DNA from: Streptomyces guryensis
Lineage (GTDB): Bacteria > Actinomycetota > Actinomycetes > Streptomycetales > Streptomycetaceae
Length of the DNA: 64,000 nt
Reading direction: 5' to 3'
Assembly (NCBI RefSeq): GCF_021261325.1
Contig: NZ_JAJSBI010000038.1
Span: 1-64,000 of the forward strand
A program made the position numbers and the translations under genes. Numbering within the stretch: position 1 is the first letter of the stretch; each line of letters starts with the position of its first letter. A model generated the notes under the pieces. The model saw nothing but the letters and a program-made list of their open reading frames with translations. It was not told the origin of the DNA and ran no database searches. Positions 33,307 to 42,141 of this stretch are shown in pieces.

Positions 33307-35091
33307 ATGAGCGAGGTCCGTGAGGCCTTCCGCCGTTTCTGGCCGCTGACCCGCGGCGACCGCAAGTGGCTCGCGGCGATCGTCGCCTGTGTGGTGGTGT
33401 CCGCGCTCGCCGAGACCGCCTCGATCCTGCTGTTCGCGGAGCTCACCGACAACGCCCTGAAGGCCGGCTCGCTCTCCGCCTTCTGGGGTCCGGCCGGCGC
33501 CTGGCTGGCCGTCGCCGCGCTGGGCGCGCTCGTCGGCTACCTCGGCAACTCGCTCGCCACCTGGACCGCGGAGAGATTCGTGCTGCGGCTGCGGGCGGGC
33601 GTCTTCCGGCACGTCCAGGGCCTGCCACCGCACTTCTTCCAGAAGCACCGCCAGGGCGACCTGGTCGAGCGGCTGACCGGTGACGTCGAGGCCATCGAGC
33701 AGATGGTGGTGTCAGGCGTCGTCGGCACGGTGTCGGCCGCCTTCTCGGCGGTCTTCTACTCCTGTGCCGCCCTCTACCTGCGCTGGGACCTGGCCCTGGC
33801 CACCTTCGTCCTCGCTCCCCTCTTCCTCCTCGCCGCCCGCCGCTTCTCCGGCCGTATCAGGACGGCCTCCCAGGACGAGCGGGTCGCCGACGGCGCGATC
33901 ACCTCGGTCGTGGAGGAGTCGCTCGGCAACATCGTCCTCACCCAGGCCTACAACCGCCGCCGGGACGAGGAGCAGCGCCTCGACCGCGAGGCCCGCGCCT
34001 GGATGACGGCATCGGTCCGCGGGGCCCGCCTCAGCGAGATGTACGAGCAGTTCGTGGAGGTCGTGGAGACCCTCTGTGTCCTGGCGGTCATCGGGCTGGG
34101 CGTCTGGGAGATCTCCGCCGGCCGCATGACGCTGGGCCGGCTCCTCGCCTTCGCCGCCTTCATCGGCTACCTCTACCCGCCGGTCCGCAACCTCGGCCGG
34201 CTCGGCCTCACCCTCACCGCGGCGACCGCGGGCGCCCAGCGCCTGAACGAGATCCTGGACGCGAAGCCCGCCGTCGACGACCCCGCCGAACCGGTCGCCG
34301 AATGGCCGGTGCGCGGCTGGGTCGCCTTCCACGACGTGTCCTTCCGCTACCCCGAGTCCCGCCGCGCCTCCCTGCGCGACGTGACCTTCACGGCGGGCCC
34401 CGGCGAACTGGTGATCGTCACCGGCTCCAGCGGCGCCGGCAAGTCGACCCTCTCCAAACTCCTGACCCGCTTCTACGACCCCTCGCAGGGCGCGATCACC
34501 CTGGACGGCGTCCCGCTCACGGACGTACCGCTGGAGTTCCTGCGCGAGAACGTGGCCCTGCTGCCCCAGGAGACCCTCGTCCTCAGCGGCACCATCCGCG
34601 AGAACATCGCCTGCGGGCGGCCGGGCGCGAGCGACGAGGAGATCGAGCAGGCGGCCCGGGAGGCGGCGGCGCACAACTTCATCACCGCCCTGCCCGAGGG
34701 GTACGACACCCACCTGGCACCCGGCACGGCCGCCCTCTCCGGCGGCCAGCTGCAGCGCGTCGCCATTGCCCGCGCGATGCTGCGCGCCGCGCCGGTCCTG
34801 GTCCTCGACGAACCGACCGCAGGCCTCGACGCGGTGGCCGCCCGCCAGGTGGTGACACCGCTGCGCAAGCTGATGGCGGGCCGTACGACGATCATGATCA
34901 CGCACGATCTGAGCCTCGCGCCGGACGCGGACCGGATCCTGGTCGTCGACCGGGGCCGCCTGGTGGAGGCGGGCACCCACCGGGAACTCCTCGCCCGCTC
35001 TGGCGCCTACGCCCGGCTCGCCGAGCCGCTGCCGGACGCCGTGGCCGACGTACCGCCGACGCACGACGAGACGATGATCCTCAGGTGGTAG
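33307..35091 (+). CDS. ABC exporter, fused membrane and ATPase domains
   Basis: A 594-residue half-transporter that would act as a homodimer. The transmembrane domain (about residues 20-310, six helices) is followed by an ATPase domain with Walker A GSSGAGKST, Q-loop, signature LSGGQLQRVAIARA, Walker B VLVLDEPTAGLDA and H-loop ITHDLS. There is no N-terminal C39 peptidase domain, so it would not trim a leader itself. GGGAG precedes ATG 33307. It follows the two basic peptide genes with a 120-bp gap containing a hairpin, so peptide export or immunity is the natural hypothesis; lipid or drug export is the alternative. Confidence 0.88.
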   Translation: MSEVREAFRRFWPLTRGDRKWLAAIVACVVVSALAETASILLFAELTDNALKAGSLSAFWGPAGAWLAVAALGALVGYLGNSLATWTAERFVLRLRAGVFRHVQGLPPHFFQKHRQGDLVERLTGDVEAIEQMVVSGVVGTVSAAFSAVFYSCAALYLRWDLALATFVLAPLFLLAARRFSGRIRTASQDERVADGAITSVVEESLGNIVLTQAYNRRRDEEQRLDREARAWMTASVRGARLSEMYEQFVEVVETLCVLAVIGLGVWEISAGRMTLGRLLAFAAFIGYLYPPVRNLGRLGLTLTAATAGAQRLNEILDAKPAVDDPAEPVAEWPVRGWVAFHDVSFRYPESRRASLRDVTFTAGPGELVIVTGSSGAGKSTLSKLLTRFYDPSQGAITLDGVPLTDVPLEFLRENVALLPQETLVLSGTIRENIACGRPGASDEEIEQAAREAAAHNFITALPEGYDTHLAPGTAALSGGQLQRVAIARAMLRAAPVLVLDEPTAGLDAVAARQVVTPLRKLMAGRTTIMITHDLSLAPDADRILVVDRGRLVEAGTHRELLARSGAYARLAEPLPDAVADVPPTHDETMILRW

Positions 35092-35164
35092 GCCCGACCG
35101 TGATCCGCAGGCGGTGGCTCTGAGGGTGCAGCCGAGCCCCCGTACGGTCTGGCCGCCGCCCGGT

Positions 35165-35812
35165 TCACCCCCGCTTGGGGCCGGTGATCGCCTCGCCGAT
35201 CACGAAGCCCTTGGCGGGGCCTTCGGGGATGGTGAGCTCTGTGCCGTAGGGGACGCGGTGGATGTCCTCCCAGTCGGCCTTGTCAGGGCGCGGACCCGTG
35301 AAGACCGTGACGGCGCCCGCACCGTCGTAGTCGTCGATGATCACGTACACGGGGATGTCGGCGCGTGCGTACTCACGGCGCTTGCGGATGCGGTCGCGGT
35401 CCTGGTTGCGCTTGCCGGGGGAGACGACTTCGACGACGAGCTGGACGGCGGAAGCTTCCACCCCCAACCCTTCCTCGTCGGCATGCGGCTCCAGGTCTTC
35501 TGGAGCGACGAATGCGTCTGGGATCCACCCTTTGCGCTTGTGGATGACATTGGTGTCCTGGTGGCACGCGTGCTCGCCGCCGTCCAGGAATTTATCCAGT
35601 GCTCGCCGCAGGCGGTTCGTGATCTGGGCGTGGGTCAGACGTCCGGTGGGCGACACCTCGATGGCTCCCTCGATGATCTCGGCGCGGTAGCCCTCGGGGA
35701 GTTCCATGGCCTTCCAGGCCTGCCATAGGACCTCGTCCAGGTCGGGTCCGTTCAAGGATTCAGCGGGAGCGTGGGACATGGTCTCGGGCCTCTCGTGTGC
35801 GAGAGCGGTCAA
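35165..35812 (-). CDS. Uma2 family (DUF820) endonuclease-like protein
   Basis: A 215-residue PD-(D/E)xK-fold protein of the Uma2 family, common in many copies in actinobacteria and cyanobacteria. Visible pattern: LPEGYRAEIIEGAIEVSP near residue 38, WIPDAFVAPEDL (catalytic Asp) and LVVEVVSPGKRNQDRDR (E-x-V plus downstream Lys/Arg). The biological role of Uma2 proteins is unsettled. The alternative ATG at the MSHAPAES position is possible. It is convergent with the exporter gene. Confidence 0.85.
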   Translation of the reverse strand: MTALAHERPETMSHAPAESLNGPDLDEVLWQAWKAMELPEGYRAEIIEGAIEVSPTGRLTHAQITNRLRRALDKFLDGGEHACHQDTNVIHKRKGWIPDAFVAPEDLEPHADEEGLGVEASAVQLVVEVVSPGKRNQDRDRIRKRREYARADIPVYVIIDDYDGAGAVTVFTGPRPDKADWEDIHRVPYGTELTIPEGPAKGFVIGEAITGPKRG

Positions 35813-35959
35813 GGCGGCACCTCCTCCTCAAGTCTGGGCTGGGTGTGCCTGCGGCACAAGCAACGCGATCACCGTAGCCACGGCGATGGGGATGACCTGG
35901 GGCGTTGTCGTGGGATCACTCGATCGGGCGATCGGAAGGCGAACGGGGGACCGGCAGGG

Positions 35960-36697
35960 CTACGGCTGCTGTGCGAGGGAACGCGGCGGGTGGTTGGTCC
36001 AGTACCACCGGAGGCCGGCGCCCAGGACGCCGAAGAAGGCCAGCGGCACGCAGACGAACAGCAGGAACACGTGCTCCGGACGCCCGGTGGCGACCAGCCC
36101 GATGTCCAGCACGAGCATGGCGAAGAACATGATGAGAGCGCCGTACGCAGCCCATGTCCACGCCTTGCGCCGAGCCGCCCGCCGCAGGATCCGCTCCTCG
36201 ACCTGAGGCCGCCGTTCCCAGGTGAGGCTGCGATAGGGGGCCGCGGCCAGGCACAGGTCGGAGACTTCCGCGTAGGGGTCGGCCAGCTGCCAGTCGTCGA
36301 GGTGCCGGAGCAGGAAGCGGCGGCCTTCGAGGTCATAGAGGTAGGTGAGCCACTGGGGAGGCGTCCGGCCCGAGCCGCGCGGAGCGTGCTCGACCCGGAT
36401 GTCGTACACCTCGTGCCAGGCCCAGGTACGCGACCGCAGGGTCCCCTGCGCGGTGATACCTGCGGCCGTGACCCGGGTGTGCGCCCGGAACTGCTCCAGG
36501 GCGACCCGCAGGACGGTCAACGCCATCAGCGCCAGGAACACCCATGCCGCCCATCCGGTGCGATACGGATCGTCCAAGGTGTGCTCGACCTGGATGAGGG
36601 CGTTCAGGCACAACACCCCCACCACGACGAAGTACGGCCCCGGTGGCCAGCGCCGTCTTCGGTACACCCGCTCGATCCCGCCCGTGTCCCCGCCCAT
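35960..36697 (-). CDS. PH-domain-like membrane protein
   Basis: A 245-residue protein. Two hydrophobic segments near residues 22-42 and 48-65 precede a short bacterial PH-like beta domain (VTAAGITAQGTLRSRTWAWH, then EVYDIRVEH). A second pair of membrane segments lies near residues 180-230. Similar proteins are widespread in Streptomyces and uncharacterised. ATG 36697 is plausible. It is separated from the Uma2 gene by 147 bp that show no gene. Confidence 0.65.
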   Translation of the reverse strand: MGGDTGGIERVYRRRRWPPGPYFVVVGVLCLNALIQVEHTLDDPYRTGWAAWVFLALMALTVLRVALEQFRAHTRVTAAGITAQGTLRSRTWAWHEVYDIRVEHAPRGSGRTPPQWLTYLYDLEGRRFLLRHLDDWQLADPYAEVSDLCLAAAPYRSLTWERRPQVEERILRRAARRKAWTWAAYGALIMFFAMLVLDIGLVATGRPEHVFLLFVCVPLAFFGVLGAGLRWYWTNHPPRSLAQQP

Positions 36698-36751
36698 ACG
36701 CCCTCCCCGGCATCCGTGTCCGAGGTGATCGTAGAGCGGGGAGCTGTGGCG

Positions 36752-38791
36752 TCAGGAGGCGGTCGGCGTCCAGCCGGCCAGCCAGTCCGCGACCTCCTGG
36801 TCCGCGGCCTGCGCGTCGGTCAGCTGCGGCCGGTCACTGCTCGCCGCACCCGACCCCGCCCCGGTGTTCTTGTACTCGGCGAAGCGGTCGTCCTTCCAGG
36901 AGAAGCCGCTCATGTCGGTCCACGGGGTGGTCCTGACCGCGGCGCTCAGGCTGGTGTTGCGGACCGTGGTCTGCGGGTCGAGGGTCGCGTCGCCGCCCGC
37001 GTGCCACGGCCGCCCGAGGTAGAAGGACCGGTCGGAGACATCGCCGTTCACCGTGGAGTTGGCGATCAGGATGCCCTTGCGGTTGGCGGCGGTGCTGGGC
37101 GCGGTGACGAACCCTGCCGACGTGCCGTTGTAGCGCTTCTTGAGCGTGATGACGGACTTGTCGATCACCGCGGTGGCCCGCCCGAAGATGAAGTCGACGT
37201 TGCCGACGACGTAGGAGTTGCTCATGTAGACGCGCCCGAGCTTCTCCTTCGCCGCCGTGTCCACCAGCAGCGTGTCCTGGTCGCCGCTGACGATGACGCC
37301 GTCCAGGAAGACCTTGTCGGAGCTGGTGCGCAGGGCGACCGCCTGCTGCGCGATGTCCTGGTGGGCGGCCTCGTCGAAGTCGTTGGAGATGGTCAGGTTG
37401 CGGGCCTGGAAGTCGTCGGCGTCGACGGCGACGGTGGCGCTGCCGCCGGTCCCGTACGTACCCGACCCGTCGGGCTTCTGCGTCCCCGCCGCGTTGTTGT
37501 AGACGATCACCGTGTCCTTACGGCTCGCGCCCGTGCCCTGGATGGTGACGTGCGGCTTGTTGGCCGGGACCTTGACCAGCTCGCGGTAGGTCCCCGGCTT
37601 GACCGCGATCACGACCCGGGAGGTGTTGTTCGCGGGTACGGCGTTCACGGCCGCCTGCACGGTCGTGTACTGCCCGCTGCCGTCCTTGGCGACGGTGAGG
37701 GTGGTGGCAGCGGCGGACGTGGACGTGGTCGTGGCCGTCGTACCGATCGAACTGCGCGGCCCGGCACCGGACTTGAGCAGCGACGGCACGTCGGCGGCGT
37801 TGTCGAGCGTGTAGCTGTAGTAGCCCTTGGGGTCCCAGGCGGCGCCCGGCCCGCCGCTCTCGTTCCTCCCGCTCGTCCCGGAGAAGACGCTGCCGCGCTG
37901 GACGAGGGTGGCGGTGCTGTCCCTGATCACCGGGTTGTTGATGCCCTGGAAGTAGGAGTTCTCCAGCAGCATGTTCGTCTCGCCGCGCGAGTAGTCGCCG
38001 TACGAGGACTTGATGTCGGTCCCCGCGTCGTCCTCCAGGTAGTTGTTGTAGAGGTGCGCGTGGGCGACGTTGTCGGTGGACGGGTTGCGCTGCTCGGTCT
38101 CGCGGATCCAGTTGTGGTGGACGGTGATGTTCGCGGTGACGTTGGGGGTCCAGCCGATGCCGAAGGCCTTGTTGTCCTGGCTGAGCTTGTTCCAGGACAC
38201 GGTCAGGTAGCTGGTGTCCTTACGGCTGTCGATGAGCCCGTCGGCCATGTGCCTGATGTCGTTGTGATCGATCCAGACATGGTGCGCGCCGTCCATCTGG
38301 ATGCCGTCGAAGTCGTGGTCCTTGTCGTTCCAGGTGCCCTGGTACGTGTCCCGGATGGTGAGGTTCCGGATGATCACGTTGTGGATGCCCTGGCCGAGGA
38401 AGAACCCGCCGCCGACGATCTGCCCGGCCGTTCCCGACCCGACGATGGTCTTGTTGCTCTGGACCTTGATCTCTTTCCCGACGGGATCGATGTTGATGGC
38501 GGCGGCGACGACGATGACGTAGGGGTCGGAGGCCGTGGCGTACTTCTCGAGATCGGCCTGGGTCTTCACGGTGACGGTCTTGCCGTCACGGCCCCCATAA
38601 GTGCCGTTCTGCCCAAGGGCGTTGACGGAGGCGAAGCCGTCGGCGGTGGCGGTCGCCCAGGCGGGGAGGGTGGCGGCGGAGGCCTTGGGCTGGGCGCCGG
38701 GGAACAAGCCGTAGGCCAGGGTCCCGGCGGCCGTGAGGGCGAGGGGGACGGTGAAGGCGAGAGCGGTTCTGCGTCGGCGGTGCTGAGCCAT
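36752..38791 (-). CDS. secreted pectate lyase - pectin methylesterase fusion
   Basis: A 679-residue exported two-enzyme protein. The signal peptide (residues 1-40) ends ASAATLP. Residues about 45-345 form a PL1 pectate lyase right-handed beta-helix, with the Ca-binding and substrate motifs DHDFDGIQMDGAHHVWIDH, GLIDSRKDTSYLTVSWNKL and HHNWIRETEQRNP. After a Thr/Ala/Ser linker (about 345-365), residues 366-640 are a CE8 pectin methylesterase with QAVALR, GDQDTLL, GNVDFIFGRATAV and YLGRPW. Joining both lets it remove methyl groups and then cleave galacturonan. A short C-terminal tail is not assigned. Confidence 0.93.
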   Translation of the reverse strand: MAQHRRRRTALAFTVPLALTAAGTLAYGLFPGAQPKASAATLPAWATATADGFASVNALGQNGTYGGRDGKTVTVKTQADLEKYATASDPYVIVVAAAINIDPVGKEIKVQSNKTIVGSGTAGQIVGGGFFLGQGIHNVIIRNLTIRDTYQGTWNDKDHDFDGIQMDGAHHVWIDHNDIRHMADGLIDSRKDTSYLTVSWNKLSQDNKAFGIGWTPNVTANITVHHNWIRETEQRNPSTDNVAHAHLYNNYLEDDAGTDIKSSYGDYSRGETNMLLENSYFQGINNPVIRDSTATLVQRGSVFSGTSGRNESGGPGAAWDPKGYYSYTLDNAADVPSLLKSGAGPRSSIGTTATTTSTSAAATTLTVAKDGSGQYTTVQAAVNAVPANNTSRVVIAVKPGTYRELVKVPANKPHVTIQGTGASRKDTVIVYNNAAGTQKPDGSGTYGTGGSATVAVDADDFQARNLTISNDFDEAAHQDIAQQAVALRTSSDKVFLDGVIVSGDQDTLLVDTAAKEKLGRVYMSNSYVVGNVDFIFGRATAVIDKSVITLKKRYNGTSAGFVTAPSTAANRKGILIANSTVNGDVSDRSFYLGRPWHAGGDATLDPQTTVRNTSLSAAVRTTPWTDMSGFSWKDDRFAEYKNTGAGSGAASSDRPQLTDAQAADQEVADWLAGWTPTAS

Positions 38792-39100
38792 GGGGGAATC
38801 CGTTCCGTGCGGGGGATGGACAGGACCGGTGATGGGTCGTCACCCCGTGCGGAAAGGTTGCCGCGAACTCGCTCGCCGTCGATGTGAAAGCCGTACGAGT
38901 GGATCGTCCTGTCTTCGCTCGAACGGGTGATCTGGAGTCGTCTCCCCAGGGCAGTCCGCGTTCGTGGCGTTCGTGGCGTTCGTGCGGGGTGAGGAGGTAC
39001 GGGCGTACGAGGTGGGTGTCGAGCTCGAAGGGCCATACGTCGAGGGGATGGTGGGCCGGGGGTGCGGTCAACGGTTGTCCGGTGGCCGGGAGTTGGGCCG

Positions 39101-39232
39101 GGACTGCTCGGTGCCGTCCCCGTTCGCGACAGCAAGACACCGACGGCCGGCCTGCTGTTCTTCTCGGCCGCGTCATGGTCCCGGTTCGTCGACGGGGTCA
39201 AGGGTGAAGGAGGCGGGCGCACGTTCGGGTGA
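39101..39232 (+). pseudogene. C-terminal relic of a DUF397 protein
   Basis: In one frame the + strand reads AVPVRDSKTPTAGLLFFSAA followed by SWSRFVDGVKG and a stop at 39230. This is the DUF397 ending (VRDSK...L.F....W..F). Upstream, the frame lacks the usual WRKSS...CVEVA half and a start; the DC pair appears in a different frame, so there is probably a frameshift. Intact DUF397 genes normally sit beside XRE regulators in Streptomyces; none is present here. Confidence 0.5.
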
Positions 39233-39280
39233 CATATGCCAGAAGCCCTGATGTTCGAGGCGTAACCGCCAGCACGCTGG

Positions 39281-39318
39281 ATCTCGTGGCCACCACACGA
39301 ACGACTGATCCACGAGAT
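39281..39318 (+). promoter_or_regulatory. inverted repeat before the toxin-antitoxin-like pair
   Basis: 9-bp arms ATCTCGTGG (39281-39289) and CCACGAGAT (39310-39318) are separated by 20 bp, ending 50 bp before the ATG of the first gene. Position and symmetry suit an autoregulatory operator of a toxin-antitoxin module. Confidence 0.5.
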
Positions 39319-39368
39319 GCGAGGCGGCTATGGTCGTAGAGACGAAGCGTCGAAGGAGGGCATCGGTC

Positions 39369-39725
39369 ATGACTGCTCACGCCACGGAAAACGACCAGGT
39401 CATCCCGCCCATGCCCGAGCGGACGCCGAAGGCGCTGCGAGCGGCCATCGCCGAGCACGCTCCCGAGCTGCTGCCCGACTTCGACAGGCACTGGAAAAGG
39501 GCGATCGCCAGGAGCGCCGACACATTCAGTCTCCCTCCTGTGCCGGCGTTCATGGCCCTCTGGTGGGGCGAGTACGCTCTTGCCCGCGATCCCAAGCTGG
39601 ACGCGCACGTGCACGATCTCGAAATCCGGGCCTCGGAGTCCACCGACGGCGCCGAGGCCAGGGCCCTTCTCGAAGAGGCTTCGAAGATTCGTCACCGAGT
39701 GCAAAAACTGGAGCCCGGCGAGTGA
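39369..39725 (+). CDS. small protein, putative antitoxin of a paired module
   Basis: A 118-residue acidic protein (MTAHATENDQVIPPMPERTP). It contains APELLPDFDRHWKRAIAR, then FMALWWGEYALARDPKLDAH and a helical tail ending KIRHRVQKLEPGE. It resembles small Streptomyces proteins I recall under DUF6247, often found before RelE-like partners; that label is uncertain. ATG 39369 follows GAAGGAGG. Its stop TGA overlaps the next gene's GTG by 4 nt, so the two are translationally coupled as in toxin-antitoxin pairs. An inverted repeat lies just upstream. Confidence 0.75.
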   Translation: MTAHATENDQVIPPMPERTPKALRAAIAEHAPELLPDFDRHWKRAIARSADTFSLPPVPAFMALWWGEYALARDPKLDAHVHDLEIRASESTDGAEARALLEEASKIRHRVQKLEPGE

Positions 39726-40081
39726 CCGACGGGTTTATGGGGCCGCCCTGGCACATGGACTGGACGCTCGATGCCCGCGCTGCCTTCGAGGCAGTGCCCA
39801 ACCACGTTCGTGAGATCGTCCTGGCCGCACGTGTCGAACTGGTCACGGCGAAGGACCCTTATTTCCGGGGTATTGAGACGGATGGCCGCCTTCCTGATGG
39901 AACGCAGGTCATGCCGGTCCGTTCCAGTGATCCGAAGGGTGCTCGTCTGCTCCTCTTCGACGATGAGAACGGCTGGCTCAAGTACACGTTCGTACCTCGC
40001 ATCGCAGACCCGCAGATCACCGTGGAGGAGTTCTTCTGGCTGGGAGTCGAACCGTCTACGGAACCTCCGGCGGAGCCGTAG
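39722..40081 (+). CDS. RelE/ParE-like putative toxin
   Basis: A 119-residue protein with the order of a RelE/ParE-fold toxin: an N-terminal helix pair (WTLDARAAFEAVPNHVREIV), a variable middle, then strands RLLLFDDENGWLKYTFVPRI and ITVEEFFWLGVEP. The consecutive core strands and the C-terminal EEFFW resemble RelE-like partners of actinobacterial antitoxins. Catalytic residues of RelE cannot be assigned with confidence. GTG 39722 overlaps the preceding stop (GTGA). Toxic activity is inferred only. Confidence 0.7.
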   Translation: MTDGFMGPPWHMDWTLDARAAFEAVPNHVREIVLAARVELVTAKDPYFRGIETDGRLPDGTQVMPVRSSDPKGARLLLFDDENGWLKYTFVPRIADPQITVEEFFWLGVEPSTEPPAEP

Positions 40082-40211
40082 CCGCCCCGCTGGCCCACCA
40101 TCCCCAATATTTGCTAATGAACATGCCAACGGCCCGCCAAACCCGCCACTACCGCATGTAGTGTCCCCCCGCAGCGCCGGACACTGACATGACGTCAACA
40201 GGGGAGTGGCC

Positions 40212-41423
40212 GTGGCAGGCTTCCGCACGCCCGCGCAAGGCGACTTTCACGCCTACGCAAATCTCACGAAACAGCAGGGCGACCATCTGACCAGGCTCGG
40301 GCAGTGGAGCAGCAACGAGTGCGCAAAGGTCGACGGCCTCGACGGACTGCTCGTTCTGGCACGCGCGTTCGTCCCTGACATCTCGACTTTCTTCAGCGAC
40401 AAGTTCGCGCAGTGCCAGCGGGGCATGGGGGTGATCGACGACAAGATCCAGCGTACGAGCGCCGCCTACACCAAGGTCGACCAGGACAACGCGGCGGATC
40501 TGCGCAACCTGTACCCGCAGTCCTCCTTCTCCTTCCCGGACATTTCGACACTCCCCGGCGCCTCACACCTCGGCAACTTCACCGACGAGGACGTCGAACT
40601 CAAGAAACTCGACGACGCCGACGGGACCACGTCGAAGAGCATCCATACCGCGCTCCTGCTGGCCAGGAACAGCACCGATCTCAAAGCCGCGGAGCACGCC
40701 TTCCAGTGGTGCACCGGCCAGAGCCTGGTCGAGCTGATGCTGACGCCCCTTTTCGGCGAGTACGGACGGCTGAGTTATCTGGGCGACGCCTACGACGAGT
40801 TGGGCGATGCGGCTTACACGGTGGCCGGAACGCTGCGCAAGGGGTCCTGGCGGCTCGGCAGTGAGTGGTCCGGGGAGACCGCGACGAACTTCGACTCGTA
40901 CCTGTTCCGCTGGACCATGGGCATCGGCGGTGTCGGTGACGCCGCCAAGATCGCCGGGAAGGCCTTCAAGGACGGCTATCACGTCGTCGTCGGACTCGTC
41001 TGGGAGGCGCTCAGCGAGATCGGGAAGCTGATGGACGACGGGATCAAGAAACTCGCCGAGCAGTTCGCGGAGATGATGGCCGGCGACGCCGCCATCGAAG
41101 TGGTCGGCCTCGGGCCCGAGGACCCGGTCGCGGACGTCGTGGCGGGCATCTGGACCGCCGACAAGATCTACGACATGTACAAGACCGTCAGGCTCATCAT
41201 CAACGTGATCGGCATCATCCAGACGATCTTCGAGAAGATCTCCGCTGCGGTGGACGCCATCAAAGAGGGCGTCCAGAAGGCGTTGGACTCCCTGGAGTCG
41301 CCGCCCCCGACCATCGGCAGTCTCATCGACGACGTGGAGCAGCGCGGCTTCGAGTTCGAGAAGGGCGGCGGCTGGTCCCCGACCATGGGCGCGTCCCGCA
41401 TCGCGCTGCTCCCCGCGGCCTGA
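40212..41423 (+). CDS. WXG100/ESX-like helical protein
   Basis: A 403-residue mostly helical protein without a signal peptide. Residues 1-120 suggest two long helices (FHAYANLTKQQGDHLTRLGQ, WSSNECAKVDGLDGLL). The middle holds W-x-G-like turns (WRLGSEWSGETATNF). Residues 220-380 have hydrophobic amphipathic stretches (IKKLAEQFAEMMAGDAAIEV, TVRLIINVIGIIQTIFEKI). This resembles large WXG100/LXG-type substrates or scaffolds linked to type VII secretion, but no ESX machinery gene is in the window. GTG 40212 is chosen because AGGGGA is then 6 nt away. Confidence 0.6.
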   Translation: MAGFRTPAQGDFHAYANLTKQQGDHLTRLGQWSSNECAKVDGLDGLLVLARAFVPDISTFFSDKFAQCQRGMGVIDDKIQRTSAAYTKVDQDNAADLRNLYPQSSFSFPDISTLPGASHLGNFTDEDVELKKLDDADGTTSKSIHTALLLARNSTDLKAAEHAFQWCTGQSLVELMLTPLFGEYGRLSYLGDAYDELGDAAYTVAGTLRKGSWRLGSEWSGETATNFDSYLFRWTMGIGGVGDAAKIAGKAFKDGYHVVVGLVWEALSEIGKLMDDGIKKLAEQFAEMMAGDAAIEVVGLGPEDPVADVVAGIWTADKIYDMYKTVRLIINVIGIIQTIFEKISAAVDAIKEGVQKALDSLESPPPTIGSLIDDVEQRGFEFEKGGGWSPTMGASRIALLPAA

Positions 41424-41461
41424 ACGAAGGAATCCGACGGGGAATCCAACGAAGGAATTCA

Positions 41462-42118
41462 ATGAACCAGTTGCTCCAGTCCCTTCAGGAGTTCACGGTC
41501 ACCGCCGACTACAGCCGGTCGCAGACCACCTGGGAGGTGCGGGAAGCCGGGCAGCATGCGCCCGTGATCCTTATGCACAAGGATTCCCCGTACCACTCCA
41601 TGCCCGAATACCGGGTGTTCGCCGCGGAGCGCCCGGACGAGACCCTGGGCTTCGTCACCCCGTGGGTGCCGTTCTCGGCCGATCGCAGGCAGGTCGGCGA
41701 GGTGCGCTCCCCGGAATGGCACCGGCATACCGGCGCGTGGACCCTGGTCCAGAATGACCTCGGGGAACTGACCGGGCAGCCGAAAGGCCTGAACACCAGA
41801 CTGCGCCGTGCCCCGGTCATCAACTGGTACCTCAGCCGCCCGAGCGTCGACGCCCTGTTGTCCGCGCAACACCGTTTCTCCGGGCCGCAGTCCGAGGGTT
41901 TCGACTTCGCCCGGCGCGCGGGGATCCGGGCCACCTACGAAGTCACGGTCCATGACCCCCGCGTGAACCGGCTGCTGATCCTCGCCTGGGTCCTGCACTT
42001 CAACGGGCACCACTCCGCGGATGTGCGCATGACCGCGGTCGACCTGACCACCAACCCGTTCAGTGGCCTCGGGGACGCACGCCGGGCCAAGAAGCGCAGG
42101 CAGACCGGACAGAACTGA
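41462..42118 (+). CDS. uncharacterised protein downstream of the WXG100-like gene
   Basis: A 218-residue soluble protein with repeated short beta strands (FTVTADYSRSQTTWEVREAG, YRVFAAERPDETLGFVTPW, YEVTVHDPRVNRLLILAWVL). The alternating strand pattern and the single late hydrophobic helix recall Tubby/LURP-like (scramblase-fold) proteins, but the resemblance is weak. The basic tail is ARRAKKRRQTGQN. AAGGAA precedes the ATG. It lies 38 bp after the WXG100-like gene and 23 bp before the next one, clearly one transcription unit. Confidence 0.6.
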   Translation: MNQLLQSLQEFTVTADYSRSQTTWEVREAGQHAPVILMHKDSPYHSMPEYRVFAAERPDETLGFVTPWVPFSADRRQVGEVRSPEWHRHTGAWTLVQNDLGELTGQPKGLNTRLRRAPVINWYLSRPSVDALLSAQHRFSGPQSEGFDFARRAGIRATYEVTVHDPRVNRLLILAWVLHFNGHHSADVRMTAVDLTTNPFSGLGDARRAKKRRQTGQN

Positions 42119-42141
42119 GCCGAAGGAACCGGAGAGCGACC

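Noticed and set aside
35771..38887. A 1038-residue open frame on the + strand antisense to the pectinase and membrane-protein genes
   Set aside because: It is a GC-rich shadow of real genes on the minus strand. It is full of Gly/Val/Asp/Arg low complexity, lacks any domain, and overlaps a gene with complete catalytic motifs.
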